Shown one piece after another: positions 8,509-16,905 of a stretch of DNA of 64,000 bases. The notes beneath the pieces are model-generated. The model had not been told where the DNA came from, made no database searches, and saw nothing but the letters and a program-made list of their open reading frames with translations. A program made the translations under genes and the position numbers. Numbering within the stretch: the first letter of the stretch is position 1; each line of letters opens with the position of its first letter. Source of the stretch: Gammaproteobacteria bacterium (GTDB taxonomy: Bacteria; Pseudomonadota; Gammaproteobacteria; Burkholderiales; Burkholderiaceae_C); contig JANYHL010000033.1 in the NCBI GenBank assembly GCA_025359085.1, positions 62,001 through 126,000 on the forward strand, read 5' to 3'.

Positions 8509-8771
8509 GGGCGACCTTTGTCCAGTGTCGCATGCCGAGCAGCTGACTCGGCAGCAATCGCTTCGTCCATCATGGCCAGGCTGACGGGCTTTGATACCCG
8601 CCCTGCAAAACGACCTTTCAGCGACGGCACCGAGTTGCGCAGGGGCACCACTTTGAAGCTGTCCTGGTCAAGCACAAAATCGAGCTTGGCACCCGCATGC
8701 AAACCCAAAGCAGTGCGAACTGCCAGGGGAATTGTGATTTGACCTTTGCTGGTGAGTGTGGCGGTTGACAT
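8505..8771 (-). CDS. vapB: AbrB/MazE-type antitoxin of the VapBC-like pair
   Basis: This 88-residue protein has an N-terminal swapped-hairpin AbrB domain (TLTSKGQITIPLAVRTALGL, residues 5-24). Its C-terminal arm is presumably the toxin-binding segment. The ATG at 8771 is supported by an upstream AAGGAA. A much longer frame reading from 9032 begins in a duplicated gene fragment and is rejected as the start. The pair sits in a rearranged patch next to a duplicated lysS tail, which suggests acquisition or shuffling. Confidence 0.87.
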   Translation of the reverse strand: MSTATLTSKGQITIPLAVRTALGLHAGAKLDFVLDQDSFKVVPLRNSVPSLKGRFAGRVSKPVSLAMMDEAIAAESAARHATLDKGRP

Positions 8772-8910
8772 GGTTTTCCTTACTTGATGTAAGGAACTAT
8801 AAGAGGTTCCTGGAGGCTTGACAAGTGATCGTGGGGTCAACGGTGGTTGCCCTCGGGCGCTCGCCATGCACTTCCAGAATGCAACTCGACGGGCGGATTC
8901 AAGTCTGAAG

Positions 8911-9032
8911 TGCAGCCAGTCGCCCAGCCCTTGCCCGGCGATGAGCTGGGCCACCTGCGCCAGCGTGTCAGCCGGGTAGCCCTGCAGAAACTTCAGGCGC
9001 TGGGCGGGAGTCTGATTAACTACTGAATTCAT
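8911..9032 (-). pseudogene. Truncated copy of the YgjP-like metallopeptidase gene 5' end
   Basis: From an ATG at 9032 the frame encodes MNSVVNQTPA and LKFLQGYPADTLAQVAQL, matching the first ~40 residues of the intact gene at 10774-11460, where the corresponding text is LKFLQGYPADTLAQVAQL again. Homology stops near 8911, after which the frame runs into unrelated sequence. The copy is ungapped relative to the intact locus at an offset of 2,428 bp, so it is a segmental duplication rather than a separate gene. Confidence 0.8.
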
Positions 9033-9067
9033 AGCTGCTTACGCCCTATTCACGAGGGCTATAGGCT
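9019..9067 (+). repeat. Dispersed TAGCT-N19-GGGCTA element, copy A
   Basis: Contains TAGCT at 9032-9036, then 19 nt, then GGGCTATAGGCT at 9056-9067. It lies in the duplicated fragment and corresponds base for base to copy B. The start codon of the truncated YgjP-like copy lies inside it on the minus strand. Confidence 0.75.
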
Positions 9068-9075
9068 GATTCGTC

Positions 9076-9113
9076 TTAAACTTCGTGACGCAGCGCCGGG
9101 AGCAGGATAACAT
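9076..9113 (-). pseudogene. Duplicated 3' tail of lysS
   Basis: The minus strand encodes DVILLPALRHEV followed by TAA, matching the last 12 residues of intact LysS ([12 protein letters not shown]) at offset 2,428 bp. No other part of lysS is present. Confidence 0.8.
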
Positions 9114-9243
9114 CGGTGCACCTTTGATCCCAGTCTGTTGGTTGACTTGACTGGATAAGCACCTGGGCGCTGCACAATTCAAGAAATTCAAGCTCGGAAT
9201 AGCCGGGCCACAGAAAGTGGTACGGCCTGTTTCCGATAATTAA

Positions 9244-9963
9244 TCAGCGAGCGCCAATATAAATCAGGCCGTCTGATTTGGCGTTGTTGAGGCCCATCGC
9301 GACGAGTTGTCGGCTAACGCTGTCGTAGGTGGCGACACCGTTGACCGTGGTGCCGTTGCCTAAGGCGCAGTAGTTGCCGGTAAAGGTCAACTGAAGGTTG
9401 TAAATATTTTTACCTGATGCACGGGGCGTGGCTTTGCCTGAAGTAGCACAGGTTAAGCTACCAGAAACGTAACTGCTTGAGACGTTGCCGTTGACATCAA
9501 TGATGACGGTGGCTGTTTGGGCCGTAGTGCCGCCAGTGACTGCCCAGCCGGTGTAGGTGCCTGCCACGCTAGCCACGGATGCAGCTTGATCGTAAGCGGC
9601 GCTGTAAGTGCCGGTAAATTTGGTGCCATCCGAGACAGCGAAGTTGACGCTTCCTTTGGGTGTAAAACTTCCGGTGTAGGTGCCGTTGCCGCTGGTTCTG
9701 GTGACGAAGTTAAAACCGGTCCCCGAGCCAGACAGAGATGTGCCATTGCTGCTGGTATTGCCGTAGAGCGCACCCGTCACCGAACTTGATGAGCCGTAAA
9801 GACCCCAGGTTTCACCATTTTCAAGAATCGCCAGATTTACTTGAGTACCGTTGGCGGTTGTGCCCGTCCAGAGGCCTTCCGCTGTGGCTGTTGCCCCATC
9901 ACTGCCTCCCCCGCCACACGCCGTCAATATTGCCGCTGCGGCCAATGCTGTCAATCGTTTCAT
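9244..9963 (-). CDS. Putative secreted lipoprotein, function unknown
   Basis: This 239-residue protein has a short lipoprotein signal with lipobox LTAC at residues 13-16, followed by a Gly-rich linker (GGGGSDG). The mature part is rich in Gly, Thr, Ser and Asn, with repeating short motifs such as GTYTG and TGTYSA, suggesting a beta-rich fold. GGGAAC lies upstream of the ATG as a ribosome binding site. I recognise the style of Comamonadaceae Gly-rich lipoproteins but no function. It diverges from the HTH gene across a region with an inverted repeat. Confidence 0.7.
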   Translation of the reverse strand: MKRLTALAAAAILTACGGGGSDGATATAEGLWTGTTANGTQVNLAILENGETWGLYGSSSSVTGALYGNTSSNGTSLSGSGTGFNFVTRTSGNGTYTGSFTPKGSVNFAVSDGTKFTGTYSAAYDQAASVASVAGTYTGWAVTGGTTAQTATVIIDVNGNVSSSYVSGSLTCATSGKATPRASGKNIYNLQLTFTGNYCALGNGTTVNGVATYDSVSRQLVAMGLNNAKSDGLIYIGAR

Positions 9964-10018
9964 TTTTAGTTCCCAAAATCCCCAGCGGTATTGCCAAGGT
10001 GAATCAATTGTGCGCCTA

Positions 10019-10039
10019 AATAGTCTGAAATAGACTATT
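10019..10039. promoter_or_regulatory. Inverted repeat in a divergent promoter region
   Basis: AATAGTCT and AGACTATT form a perfect 8-bp inverted repeat around 5 nt. It lies between the minus-strand lipoprotein gene and the plus-strand HTH gene, 26 bp before the latter's GTG. It could be the operator of the HTH protein. Confidence 0.45.
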
Positions 10040-10065
10040 CCAAATCAGGGTAGAGCATCCGGGAC

Positions 10066-10308
10066 GTGCCAACGTCCATCTATCACCCCCGTTACCAGAC
10101 TTTGCGCGCCGCCATGGTGGCGGCTCGCAAAGCGGCGGGGTTGACGCAGGTGGAAATGGCGCAGCGTTTGGCGGTCGGCCAGTCGTACGTGTCAAAAATA
10201 GAGCGCGGCGAAAGCTACGTAGATGTCATGACTTATGTGGATTGGTACGCCGCCTGTGGACACCAGCCAGGCGTGGTACTCGACGCGTTGCTGGCCGCGC
10301 AGAGTTGA
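10066..10308 (+). CDS. Xre-family helix-turn-helix regulator
   Basis: This 80-residue protein starting at GTG is almost entirely one HTH_3 domain: AARKAAGLTQVEMAQRLAV followed by GQSYVSKIERGE (about residues 19-50). It resembles antitoxin-type or HipB-type regulators. No intact toxin partner follows. The next sequence on the strand is a fragment of a DUF4143-type ATPase. An inverted repeat 26 bp upstream of its start may be its operator. No better upstream ATG exists. Confidence 0.72.
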   Translation: MPTSIYHPRYQTLRAAMVAARKAAGLTQVEMAQRLAVGQSYVSKIERGESYVDVMTYVDWYAACGHQPGVVLDALLAAQS

Positions 10309-10373
10309 ACCGGCCGGGCAAGCTCGCGCCGAGGCGGACAGCGAATCTGCCAATATGCCCGTCATGCGACTAA

Positions 10374-10823
10374 CGCCCCAAGCTTTATTTCTACGATGTG
10401 GGCCTGGCCTGCTGGTTGCTGGGCTTGCGCACTGCAGATCAAGTTGCACGCGATCCACTCTGGGGTAGCCTTTTTGAAAATTTTGTCATCATGGAAGCGA
10501 TGAAAGATCGCTTGAACGCAGGCGAAAGCGCCGAAATGTATTTCTACCGCCACTCCGAGGGCAATGAGGTGGATTTGCTATTGCCAACAGGTGGCAAGAT
10601 GCACGCCATCGAGATCAAGGCGGGGGCCACGATTAACCCGGATTATTTCAAAGGTCTGAAAAAATTCGCAGCCCATCATCCAGAAGCCGTATCTGGCGGG
10701 GGTGTGGTGTTTGGTGGCACTCAAAATCAATACCGCAGCGACTGGCCTGTGCATTCGTGGCGCCAGTTGCTGATCAAGCCGGTGCTTGGCAGCGTCCCAG
10801 CCCAAGAGCCTGTCGGTCTTTAG
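10374..10823 (+). pseudogene. C-terminal fragment of an AAA ATPase with DUF4143 domain
   Basis: The frame is open from just after a stop at 10371 and reads PKLYFYDVGLACWLLGL, SLFENFVIMEAMKDRL, FYRHSEGNEVDLLL and MHAIEIKAG. This is the nuclease-like DUF4143 C-terminal domain found in ATPases of about 400 residues. The N-terminal AAA/P-loop half is absent, and the piece begins without a plausible start (only a GTG at 10398). It overlaps the 3' end of the minus-strand YgjP-like gene, so a rearrangement joined the two. Confidence 0.75.
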
Positions 10824-11460
10824 GTAGTTGGCTACCAATCGACCGCAACGGTCCATTTTTGGCTTCGCCGCTCTTCGAGAACACCGCATTTTTGACCGTA
10901 GCGGGTGATGTTGGATGACCTCGCAGCCCCCACAGCCGCGCCCCTGCCGTGTCCAGATGCGTCAGATAGACCCGCAACTCAAACTCCAGCTGGTGGTAGC
11001 GCGGCTCCATGTGGCAGCACAACTGGTAAAACGCCTTGTCATGCGCTCGTTCCTTCAGGTGCGCCAGCTCATGCACGCTGATCATGCAGAGGAACTCGGG
11101 CGGTGCGTCCTTGAACAGGGCCGCGATGCGGATTTCGCGTTTGGCCTTGAGTTTGATGCCCTGCACGCGCGAGATGCTGGTGTGGGTGCCCAGCGCGTGT
11201 TGCACCACCTGCAGCTTGCTGTCAAACGCCACCTTGGCCAAAGGTTCGGCACCGCGCAGGTAGTTTGCCTTCAGCGCCTGCACGTACTCAAACAGCGCCT
11301 TGTCGGTGCGCACCCCGTGGGCATCGGGGTACTTGTTGTGCAACCACTCGCCCAGCCGCTGGTCGGCCATGAGCTGGGCCACCTGCGCCAACGTGTCAGC
11401 CGGGTAGCCCTGCAGAAACTTCAGGTGCTGGGTTGGTGCACGATGTGCTACTGAATTCAT
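10774..11460 (-). CDS. YgjP-like M48-type metallopeptidase, probably with altered C-terminus
   Basis: This 228-residue protein carries the zinc motif HELAHLKERAHDKAFYQLC at about residues 128-146 (HExxH plus a downstream His), typical of the YgjP/WLM-like metallopeptidase group. The N-terminal LKFLQGYPADTLAQVAQL is duplicated upstream at 8911-9032. The last ~45 residues, after LDTAGARLWG, look unlike the family and overlap an inverted ATPase fragment. They may be read-through across a rearrangement junction. The start codon lies inside dispersed element copy B, and the true start could be downstream. It follows lysS by 43 bp on the same strand. Confidence 0.75.
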   Translation of the reverse strand: MNSVAHRAPTQHLKFLQGYPADTLAQVAQLMADQRLGEWLHNKYPDAHGVRTDKALFEYVQALKANYLRGAEPLAKVAFDSKLQVVQHALGTHTSISRVQGIKLKAKREIRIAALFKDAPPEFLCMISVHELAHLKERAHDKAFYQLCCHMEPRYHQLEFELRVYLTHLDTAGARLWGLRGHPTSPATVKNAVFSKSGEAKNGPLRSIGSQLPKDRQALGLGRCQAPA

Positions 11461-11495
11461 AGCTACTTACGAAGTATTGGCGGGGGCTAGAGGCT
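11447..11495 (+). repeat. Dispersed TAGCT-N19-GGGCTA element, copy B
   Basis: TAGCT at 11460-11464, 19 nt, GGGCTAGAGGCT at 11484-11495. It sits between lysS and the YgjP-like gene and contains the latter's annotated ATG in antisense. Confidence 0.8.
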
Positions 11496-11503
11496 TGTTT
11501 TAT

Positions 11504-13054
11504 TTAAACTTCGTGACGCAGCGCCGGGAACAGAATCACGTCACGGATGCTGCTGCTGTCGGTCAGCAGCATCATCAACCGGTCCAAACCCACGCCGCAG
11601 CCGCCGGTGGGGGGCATGCCGTATTCCAGCGCGCGGATGAAGTCGTGGTCGTAGTACATGGCTTCATCGTCGCCGTCGTCCTTGGCGGCAACCTGGGCGT
11701 GAAAACGGGCCGCTTGTTCTTCGGCGTCGTTCAATTCACTGAAACCATTGCCGAATTCGCGGCCGGTGATGTAGAGCTCAAAGCGCTCGGTCACGCCCGG
11801 CTTGTGGTCGCTGGCGCGGGCCAGCGGTGAGATTTCAACCGGGTGCTCGCAGATGAAGGTCGGCTGCCAGAGTTTTTCTTCGACGGTTTCTTCAAAGTAC
11901 AGCACCTGCAGGCTGGCCAGGGAGCGGGTGGACAGCTTGTTCTTGCCCTCGGACAGGCCGAGTTTGCGCAGCGCGCTGATGAGCCAGGCGGCGTTGTCCA
12001 CCTTCAAGTCGGTGCCACCGTCGATCGCTTCGCCCGCTTCGGTGTGCTTGCAAATGGCTTCGTGAATCGTCAGGCGCTCAAACGGCTGGGTCAGATCGAC
12101 CGCGCGGCCACCATAGGTCAGCGCCAGGGTGCCGACGGCTTTTTGCGCCGCGTCGCGAATCAGCTTTTCGGTGAAGGTCATCAGGTCCTGGTAGTCCCAG
12201 TAGGCGGCGTAGAACTCCATCATGGTGAACTCGGGGTTGTGGCGCACCGAAATGCCTTCATTGCGAAAGCTGCGGTTGATCTCGAACACGCGCTCAAAAC
12301 CACCCACGATCAGTCGCTTCAAGTACAGCTCGGGCGCAATGCGCAGGAACATTTGCTGGTCCAAGGCATTGTGGTGCGTGGTGAAAGGCTTGGCGTTGGC
12401 GCCCCCGGGAATCGGGTGCAGCATCGGCGTTTCCACTTCCAGAAAATCGTGCGCCACCATGAACTCGCGGATGCCGCTGACCGCTTTGCTGCGGGCTGTG
12501 AAGCGCGCTCGCGTGCTCTCATCCATCATCAAATCGACATAGCGCTGGCGGTATTTGGTTTCCTGGTCATTCATGCCGTGAAATTTATCGGGCATCGGAC
12601 GCAGGCTCTTGGTCAGCAGGCGCAAACTGGTGGCGTGAATCGAGAGCTCGCCAGTCTTGGTCTTGAAGACCTTGCCTTCTGCGGCCACGATGTCGCCCAG
12701 GTCCCAGTGCTTGAAGCTGGCGTACACCTCAGCGCCTACATCTTCGCCCTTGATGTAGAGCTGGATGCGCCCCGTGCTGTCTTGCACGGTGGCAAAGCTG
12801 GCCTTGCCCATGACGCGCTTGAGCATCATGCGGCCGGCGACTTTGGCGATGGTGCCTTGCTCGATCAGGCCTTCCGGGGTTTGGCCCGCATGGGCGGCAA
12901 ACAGGTCGGCGGCGTGGTCGGTCGGCTTGAAATCGTTGGGAAAGGCGACGCCCTTGCCCTCGACCTGTTGCTGGCGCAGGGCTTTGAGCTTGTCGCGTCG
13001 CTCCAGGATCAGCTGGTTTTCGTCGACGGGGGCGGTGTTGTTTTGGTCTGACAT
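11504..13054 (-). CDS. lysS: Lysyl-tRNA synthetase, class II
   Basis: This 516-residue cytoplasmic enzyme charges tRNA-Lys. It has the N-terminal OB-fold anticodon-binding domain (about residues 70-175) and all three class II motifs: [41 protein letters not shown] and the C-terminal [11 protein letters not shown]. Length is normal. It is transcribed away from yggT. The last 12 codons are duplicated 2.4 kb downstream. Confidence 0.97.
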   Translation of the reverse strand: MSDQNNTAPVDENQLILERRDKLKALRQQQVEGKGVAFPNDFKPTDHAADLFAAHAGQTPEGLIEQGTIAKVAGRMMLKRVMGKASFATVQDSTGRIQLYIKGEDVGAEVYASFKHWDLGDIVAAEGKVFKTKTGELSIHATSLRLLTKSLRPMPDKFHGMNDQETKYRQRYVDLMMDESTRARFTARSKAVSGIREFMVAHDFLEVETPMLHPIPGGANAKPFTTHHNALDQQMFLRIAPELYLKRLIVGGFERVFEINRSFRNEGISVRHNPEFTMMEFYAAYWDYQDLMTFTEKLIRDAAQKAVGTLALTYGGRAVDLTQPFERLTIHEAICKHTEAGEAIDGGTDLKVDNAAWLISALRKLGLSEGKNKLSTRSLASLQVLYFEETVEEKLWQPTFICEHPVEISPLARASDHKPGVTERFELYITGREFGNGFSELNDAEEQAARFHAQVAAKDDGDDEAMYYDHDFIRALEYGMPPTGGCGVGLDRLMMLLTDSSSIRDVILFPALRHEV

Positions 13055-13179
13055 GAGGGCGCAGTAGAAATAGGGAGGGCGACAAGGCGTGAACCGTAAC
13101 GTGCGTTCTTGCCCAAACAGCGCATTTTAAGTGGCTCTGCCCTCCCATCAGGCTTCAGGGAGCCGATAAACTTGGCACC

Positions 13180-13746
13180 ATGCTGTATCAAATTTTTTCC
13201 CTGTTGCTCGAAGTTGCCACCAGTATCTTCGCCGGTGCCTGTCTGCTGCGGCTGTACATGCAGTACCAGCGCATTTCCATGTCGAGCCGATCCGGCAATC
13301 CGCTGGGGCGTTTCGTGTTTGCCTTGACCGACTGGCTAGTGCTGCCTTTGCGGCGGGTGGTGCCCGCTGCGGGGCGCTGGGACCTGGCCAGCCTGGTGGC
13401 GGCTTATGGGCTGGAACTGCTGCAGTTTTTTTTGTTGTGGCTGCTCGCAGGGGCCGGTGGTGGCTTGTTGGCGGTGCCGATTCTGGCCGCGTTTGGTCTG
13501 TTGCGACTGGCGATCTCGGGGCTGACCGGTCTGGTCATTGTGTATGCCCTCTTGTCCTGGGTACAAGCCCCGTCGCCCCTATCGGATGTGATTGGGCGAC
13601 TGTGTTCGCCGCCCTTGATGCCGATCCGCCGCGTGCTGCCGCTGGTCGGCGGCATTGACTTGTCGCCCCTGGTGCTGTTGCTGTTGCTGCAGATCGCCTC
13701 GATTGTGCTCGGGCATTTGCAGGGGTGGGCACTGCTGGCGGTTTGA
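13180..13746 (+). CDS. YggT family membrane protein
   Basis: This 188-residue integral membrane protein has two YggT repeats. Each pairs hydrophobic helices with a conserved amphipathic segment (SRSGNPLGRFVFALTDWLVLPLRRV and RLCSPPLMPIRRVLPLVGGIDLSPL). About four transmembrane segments are visible. Family members have been linked to osmotic tolerance or cell-division-site functions; the exact role is unknown. It diverges from lysS and converges on accD. Its 3' end lies at the proposed left breakpoint of a 40-kb inversion. Confidence 0.85.
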   Translation: MLYQIFSLLLEVATSIFAGACLLRLYMQYQRISMSSRSGNPLGRFVFALTDWLVLPLRRVVPAAGRWDLASLVAAYGLELLQFFLLWLLAGAGGGLLAVPILAAFGLLRLAISGLTGLVIVYALLSWVQAPSPLSDVIGRLCSPPLMPIRRVLPLVGGIDLSPLVLLLLLQIASIVLGHLQGWALLAV

Positions 13747-13777
13747 TATTAGTCTAAATTGCCCCTGGCCTTTGTGC

Positions 13778-14650
13778 TCAGCTCACCGCATCGGCCGGCT
13801 GGCGGGTCAACATGGCCAGGGTATTGGCGATGGTTTTACGCAGTTCCCGGCGATCACAGATGAGGTCGATGGCGCCTTTGGTTTGCAGGAATTCGGCGCG
13901 CTGAAAGCCTTCCGGCAGCGTCACGCGCATGGTGGATTCAATCACCCGCGGGCCGGCAAAGCCGATCAGCGCCTTCGGCTCGGCAATCACCACATCGCCC
14001 AAAAAAGCAAAGCCGGCGCTGACGCCACCCATGGTCGGGTCGGTCAGCACGCTGATAAAGGGCAGGCCTTTTTTGGCCAGTCGCGTCAGTGAGGCATTGG
14101 TTTTGGCCATTTGCATCAGGCTCAGCAGCCCTTCCTGCATGCGCGCGCCGCCAGTCGACGAGAAACAGACAAACGGAACTTTTTGTTCGATCGCGGTATG
14201 CACGCCGCGCACAAACCGCTCGCCCACCACCGAGCCCATGCTGCCGCCCATGAATTCAAATTCAAAGCAGGCGCTCACCACGCCAATGCCTTGCACTGAG
14301 CCACCGATCACCACCAGCGCATCGGTCTCGCCGGTGTTTTCCAGTGCTTCTTTCAGGCGCTCCGGATACTTGCGGCTGTCCTTGAATTTGAGGGCGTCGA
14401 CCGGCAGCACCTCCTGGCCAATTTCATAGCGACCCTCATTGTCCAGAAAGACGTTGAGGCGCGCGCGCGCGCCAATCCGGTGATGGTGGTTACAGCTGGG
14501 GCAGACGTTCTGGTTTTGCTCCAGATCGGTTTTGTAAAGCACGCTGTCGCAACTCGGGCATTTGATCCACAGGCCCGAGGGCACGCTGCGCCGGTCGGCC
14601 GGGTTGGTTTGCTGAATTTTTGGGGGAAGTAGTTTTTCGAGCCAGCTCAT
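13778..14650 (-). CDS. accD: Acetyl-CoA carboxylase carboxyltransferase subunit beta
   Basis: This 290-residue subunit carries an N-terminal zinc ribbon ([16 protein letters not shown] then CPSC, about residues 34-56) and the crotonase-like carboxyltransferase core with [21 protein letters not shown]. With AccA it transfers carboxyl groups to acetyl-CoA for fatty acid synthesis. It follows trpA after a 130-bp gap with a tandem repeat. In most relatives folC comes directly after accD; here folC is 40 kb away on the other strand. Confidence 0.97.
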   Translation of the reverse strand: MSWLEKLLPPKIQQTNPADRRSVPSGLWIKCPSCDSVLYKTDLEQNQNVCPSCNHHHRIGARARLNVFLDNEGRYEIGQEVLPVDALKFKDSRKYPERLKEALENTGETDALVVIGGSVQGIGVVSACFEFEFMGGSMGSVVGERFVRGVHTAIEQKVPFVCFSSTGGARMQEGLLSLMQMAKTNASLTRLAKKGLPFISVLTDPTMGGVSAGFAFLGDVVIAEPKALIGFAGPRVIESTMRVTLPEGFQRAEFLQTKGAIDLICDRRELRKTIANTLAMLTRQPADAVS

Positions 14651-14664
14651 ATGTATTCCTAGTC

Positions 14665-14786
14665 AGTTGGGGACAGAGCTGGTTCACTTCGTGTAACTGC
14701 GGTCTGTCCCACAAGGTCTCAGTTTAGTTGGGGACAGCGCTGGCTCGTTTGGCGTAACTGCGGTCTGTCCCACAAGGTTTCAATTA
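14665..14786. repeat. Two tandem 61-bp copies of a REP-like hairpin unit
   Basis: AGTTGGGGACAG begins copies at 14665 and 14726. Each copy ends with CTGTCCCACAAGG and a short tail. Within a unit, GGGGACAG and CTGTCCC can pair, making a hairpin. The second unit contains the trpA stop codon. The arrangement resembles REP/BIME sequences between genes of one transcript. Confidence 0.75.
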
Positions 14787-15601
14787 TCCAGCGCCGTGCG
14801 GATTTCACGCAAGAATTTTTGCGCAACCGGGCCCACTTGGTTCCGCGGCTGTGCATCAATCAACTCGATGATTTTGCTCCCGATCACCACCGCATCAGCG
14901 ACTTGCCCAATGGTGCGGGCGGTGGCGGCGTCGCGAATGCCAAAGCCAACGCCGACGGGCACCTGCACATGGGCACGGATGCGCGGCAGCATCGCTTGGA
15001 CGGCAGCGGTGTCGAGCGTACCCGAGCCGGTCACACCCTTGAGCGACACGTAGTACACATAGCCGCTGGCCACCCGCGCGACTTGCTGCATGCGCTCGTC
15101 GGTACTGGTGGGGGCGAGCAAAAAGATCAGGTCCAAACCAGCACTTTTGAGCTCGGCGGCAAAGCCTTCGCACTCTTCGGGCGGGTAATCGACGATCAGC
15201 ACGCCGTCCACACCGGCGGCGGCGGCATCAAGCACAAAAGCGCTCTTGGCGTCCCCTCGGTCATGCTTCTGGTTGTAGCGTTCCACCGGGTTGGCGTAGC
15301 CCATCAGCACCACCGGTGTGCTGTTGTCCTGCTTTCGAAAGCTGCGCACCATGTCCAGTACCTGCACCATGCCAATGCCTGCAGCCAGTGCTTTGTCGCC
15401 GGCTTTCTGGATCACAGGGCCATCCGCACTGGGGTCGGAAAAGGGCACGCCCAGTTCAATCACATCGGCGCCACCGGCCACAAACGCGTGCATCAACGCC
15501 GGGGTGATATCGGGAAACGGGAAGCCTGCCGTGACATAGGGAATCAGGGCCTTGCGCCCGTGGGCTTTCAGCGCTGCAAAGGTGTGGGCGATGCGGCTCA
15601 T
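14780..15601 (-). CDS. trpA: Tryptophan synthase alpha subunit
   Basis: This 273-residue TIM-barrel protein cleaves indole-3-glycerol phosphate. Motifs include [16 protein letters not shown], the active-site [17 protein letters not shown] (catalytic Glu) and [14 protein letters not shown] with the catalytic Asp. [12 protein letters not shown] binds the phosphate. Its ATG overlaps the trpB stop by 4 bp, indicating translational coupling for the alpha-beta complex. The stop codon lies within a tandem repeat unit. Confidence 0.97.
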   Translation of the reverse strand: MSRIAHTFAALKAHGRKALIPYVTAGFPFPDITPALMHAFVAGGADVIELGVPFSDPSADGPVIQKAGDKALAAGIGMVQVLDMVRSFRKQDNSTPVVLMGYANPVERYNQKHDRGDAKSAFVLDAAAAGVDGVLIVDYPPEECEGFAAELKSAGLDLIFLLAPTSTDERMQQVARVASGYVYYVSLKGVTGSGTLDTAAVQAMLPRIRAHVQVPVGVGFGIRDAATARTIGQVADAVVIGSKIIELIDAQPRNQVGPVAQKFLREIRTALDN

Positions 15602-16905
15602 TTCAGGACCTTCACAATCTCTGCGGGGGCGTTGAGTTTGGATATGTCGCTACCTTTGACGGATTGCCCTTTGCAACTGGGGCGGCAATAAAAATCGGCG
15701 TCGGAGAGGTCGGCGACGGTGCCGATGTCCTTGTCACCACGACCGGACAGATTTACCAGAATCGATTGGTCTGCGCGCATGGTTTTAGCCAGCTTCATGG
15801 CATAAGCCACGGCGTGACTTGATTCGAGCGCCGGGATGATGCCTTCGGTGCGGCACAGGTAGTGAAAGGCGGCCAGCGCCTCAGTGTCGGTGATGCCGAC
15901 ATACTCGGCGCGGCCGATGTCTTTCAGGAACGCGTGTTCGGGGCCAACGCCGGGGTAGTCCAGCCCGGCGCTGATGCTGTGGGTCTCGGTGACCTGGCCG
16001 TTGTCGTCTTGCAGCACGTAGGTGCGGTTGCCGTGCAGCACGCCCGGACTGCCGCGTTGCAGAGACGCCGAGTGTTTGCCGCTGTCGAGGCCTTCGCCTG
16101 CCGCTTCGACGCCGATCAGGCGCGTGGCTTCATGCGCAATATAGGGGTAGAAAATACCCATGGCGTTGCTGCCGCCGCCGACGCAGGCCACCACGGCATC
16201 GGGTTGTGTTGTAGTGCAGTGTGCGTCTTGCAGCATCCCGGGCATCTGCACCAGGCATTCCTTGCCGATCACACTCTGAAAATCGCGCACCATCATCGGG
16301 TAAGGGTGCGGCCCGGCGACCGTGCCGATGATGTAAAAAGTGTTGTCCACGTTGGCCACCCAGTCGCGCATGGCCTCGTTCAAGGCATCTTTGAGGGTTC
16401 GGCTGCCCGATTCAACCGGCACCACCGTGGCGCCCAGCAGATTCATACGGTAGACATTGGGGCTTTGGCGCTTGACATCTTCACTGCCCATGTAGACCAC
16501 GCATTCCAGACCGTAGCGGGCGCAGATGGTGGCGGTGGCGACACCGTGCTGGCCGGCGCCGGTTTCGGCAATGACGCGCGGCTTGCCCATGCGCTTGGCC
16601 AGCATCGCCTGGCCGATCGTGTTGTTGATCTTGTGGGCACCGGTGTGGTTCAGGTCTTCACGCTTCAGAAAAATTTGCGCGCCGCCTTGCTCGCGGCTCA
16701 TGCGCGCGGCGTGATAAACGGGGGAGGGACGACCCACAAAATGCTTGAGTTCGTACTCGAATTCGGCGATGAAGGCCGGGTCGAACTGGTACTGGGCGTA
16801 TGCCGCCTTGAGTTCGTTGATGGCGTGCGTCAAGGTTTCGGAGACAAAGCTGCCGCCGTAAATGCCGAAGTGGCCACGCGGGTCGGGTTGTTGGTATTCA
16901 AACAT
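15598..16905 (-). CDS. trpB: Tryptophan synthase beta subunit
   Basis: This 435-residue PLP enzyme joins indole with serine. The PLP lysine motif [14 protein letters not shown], the [10 protein letters not shown] loop and the phosphate-binding [10 protein letters not shown] are all present. The start at 16905 ([14 protein letters not shown]) is typical; the longer frame from 16956 runs into trpF. It overlaps the trpF stop by 8 bp and trpA by 4 bp. The C-terminus extends past the core with [18 protein letters not shown], a tail seen in burkholderial TrpB proteins. Confidence 0.97.
   Translation of the reverse strand: MFEYQQPDPRGHFGIYGGSFVSETLTHAINELKAAYAQYQFDPAFIAEFEYELKHFVGRPSPVYHAARMSREQGGAQIFLKREDLNHTGAHKINNTIGQAMLAKRMGKPRVIAETGAGQHGVATATICARYGLECVVYMGSEDVKRQSPNVYRMNLLGATVVPVESGSRTLKDALNEAMRDWVANVDNTFYIIGTVAGPHPYPMMVRDFQSVIGKECLVQMPGMLQDAHCTTTQPDAVVACVGGGSNAMGIFYPYIAHEATRLIGVEAAGEGLDSGKHSASLQRGSPGVLHGNRTYVLQDDNGQVTETHSISAGLDYPGVGPEHAFLKDIGRAEYVGITDTEALAAFHYLCRTEGIIPALESSHAVAYAMKLAKTMRADQSILVNLSGRGDKDIGTVADLSDADFYCRPSCKGQSVKGSDISKLNAPAEIVKVLK

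Larger units (their letters stand above)
8772..9243. other. Gene-free stretch containing a duplicated fragment
   Basis: These 472 bp hold no intact gene. The left part (8772-8910) includes the antitoxin promoter region. The middle (8911-9113) is a decayed copy of the lysS 3' end plus the 5' end of the YgjP-like gene. The right part (9114-9243) shows nothing I can identify. Confidence 0.7.

Noticed and set aside
8772..9032. Longer N-terminus for the antitoxin gene starting at 9032
   Set aside because: The extra part is the truncated YgjP-like duplicate plus unrelated sequence; the AbrB domain starts cleanly at 8771 with a good ribosome binding site.
11843..13051. 402-codon plus-strand frame opposite lysS
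   Set aside because: Antisense shadow of a complete lysyl-tRNA synthetase.
14665..14786. CRISPR-like repeat pair
   Set aside because: Only two units directly abutting, no spacers and no cas genes; better explained as a tandem REP-like duplication.
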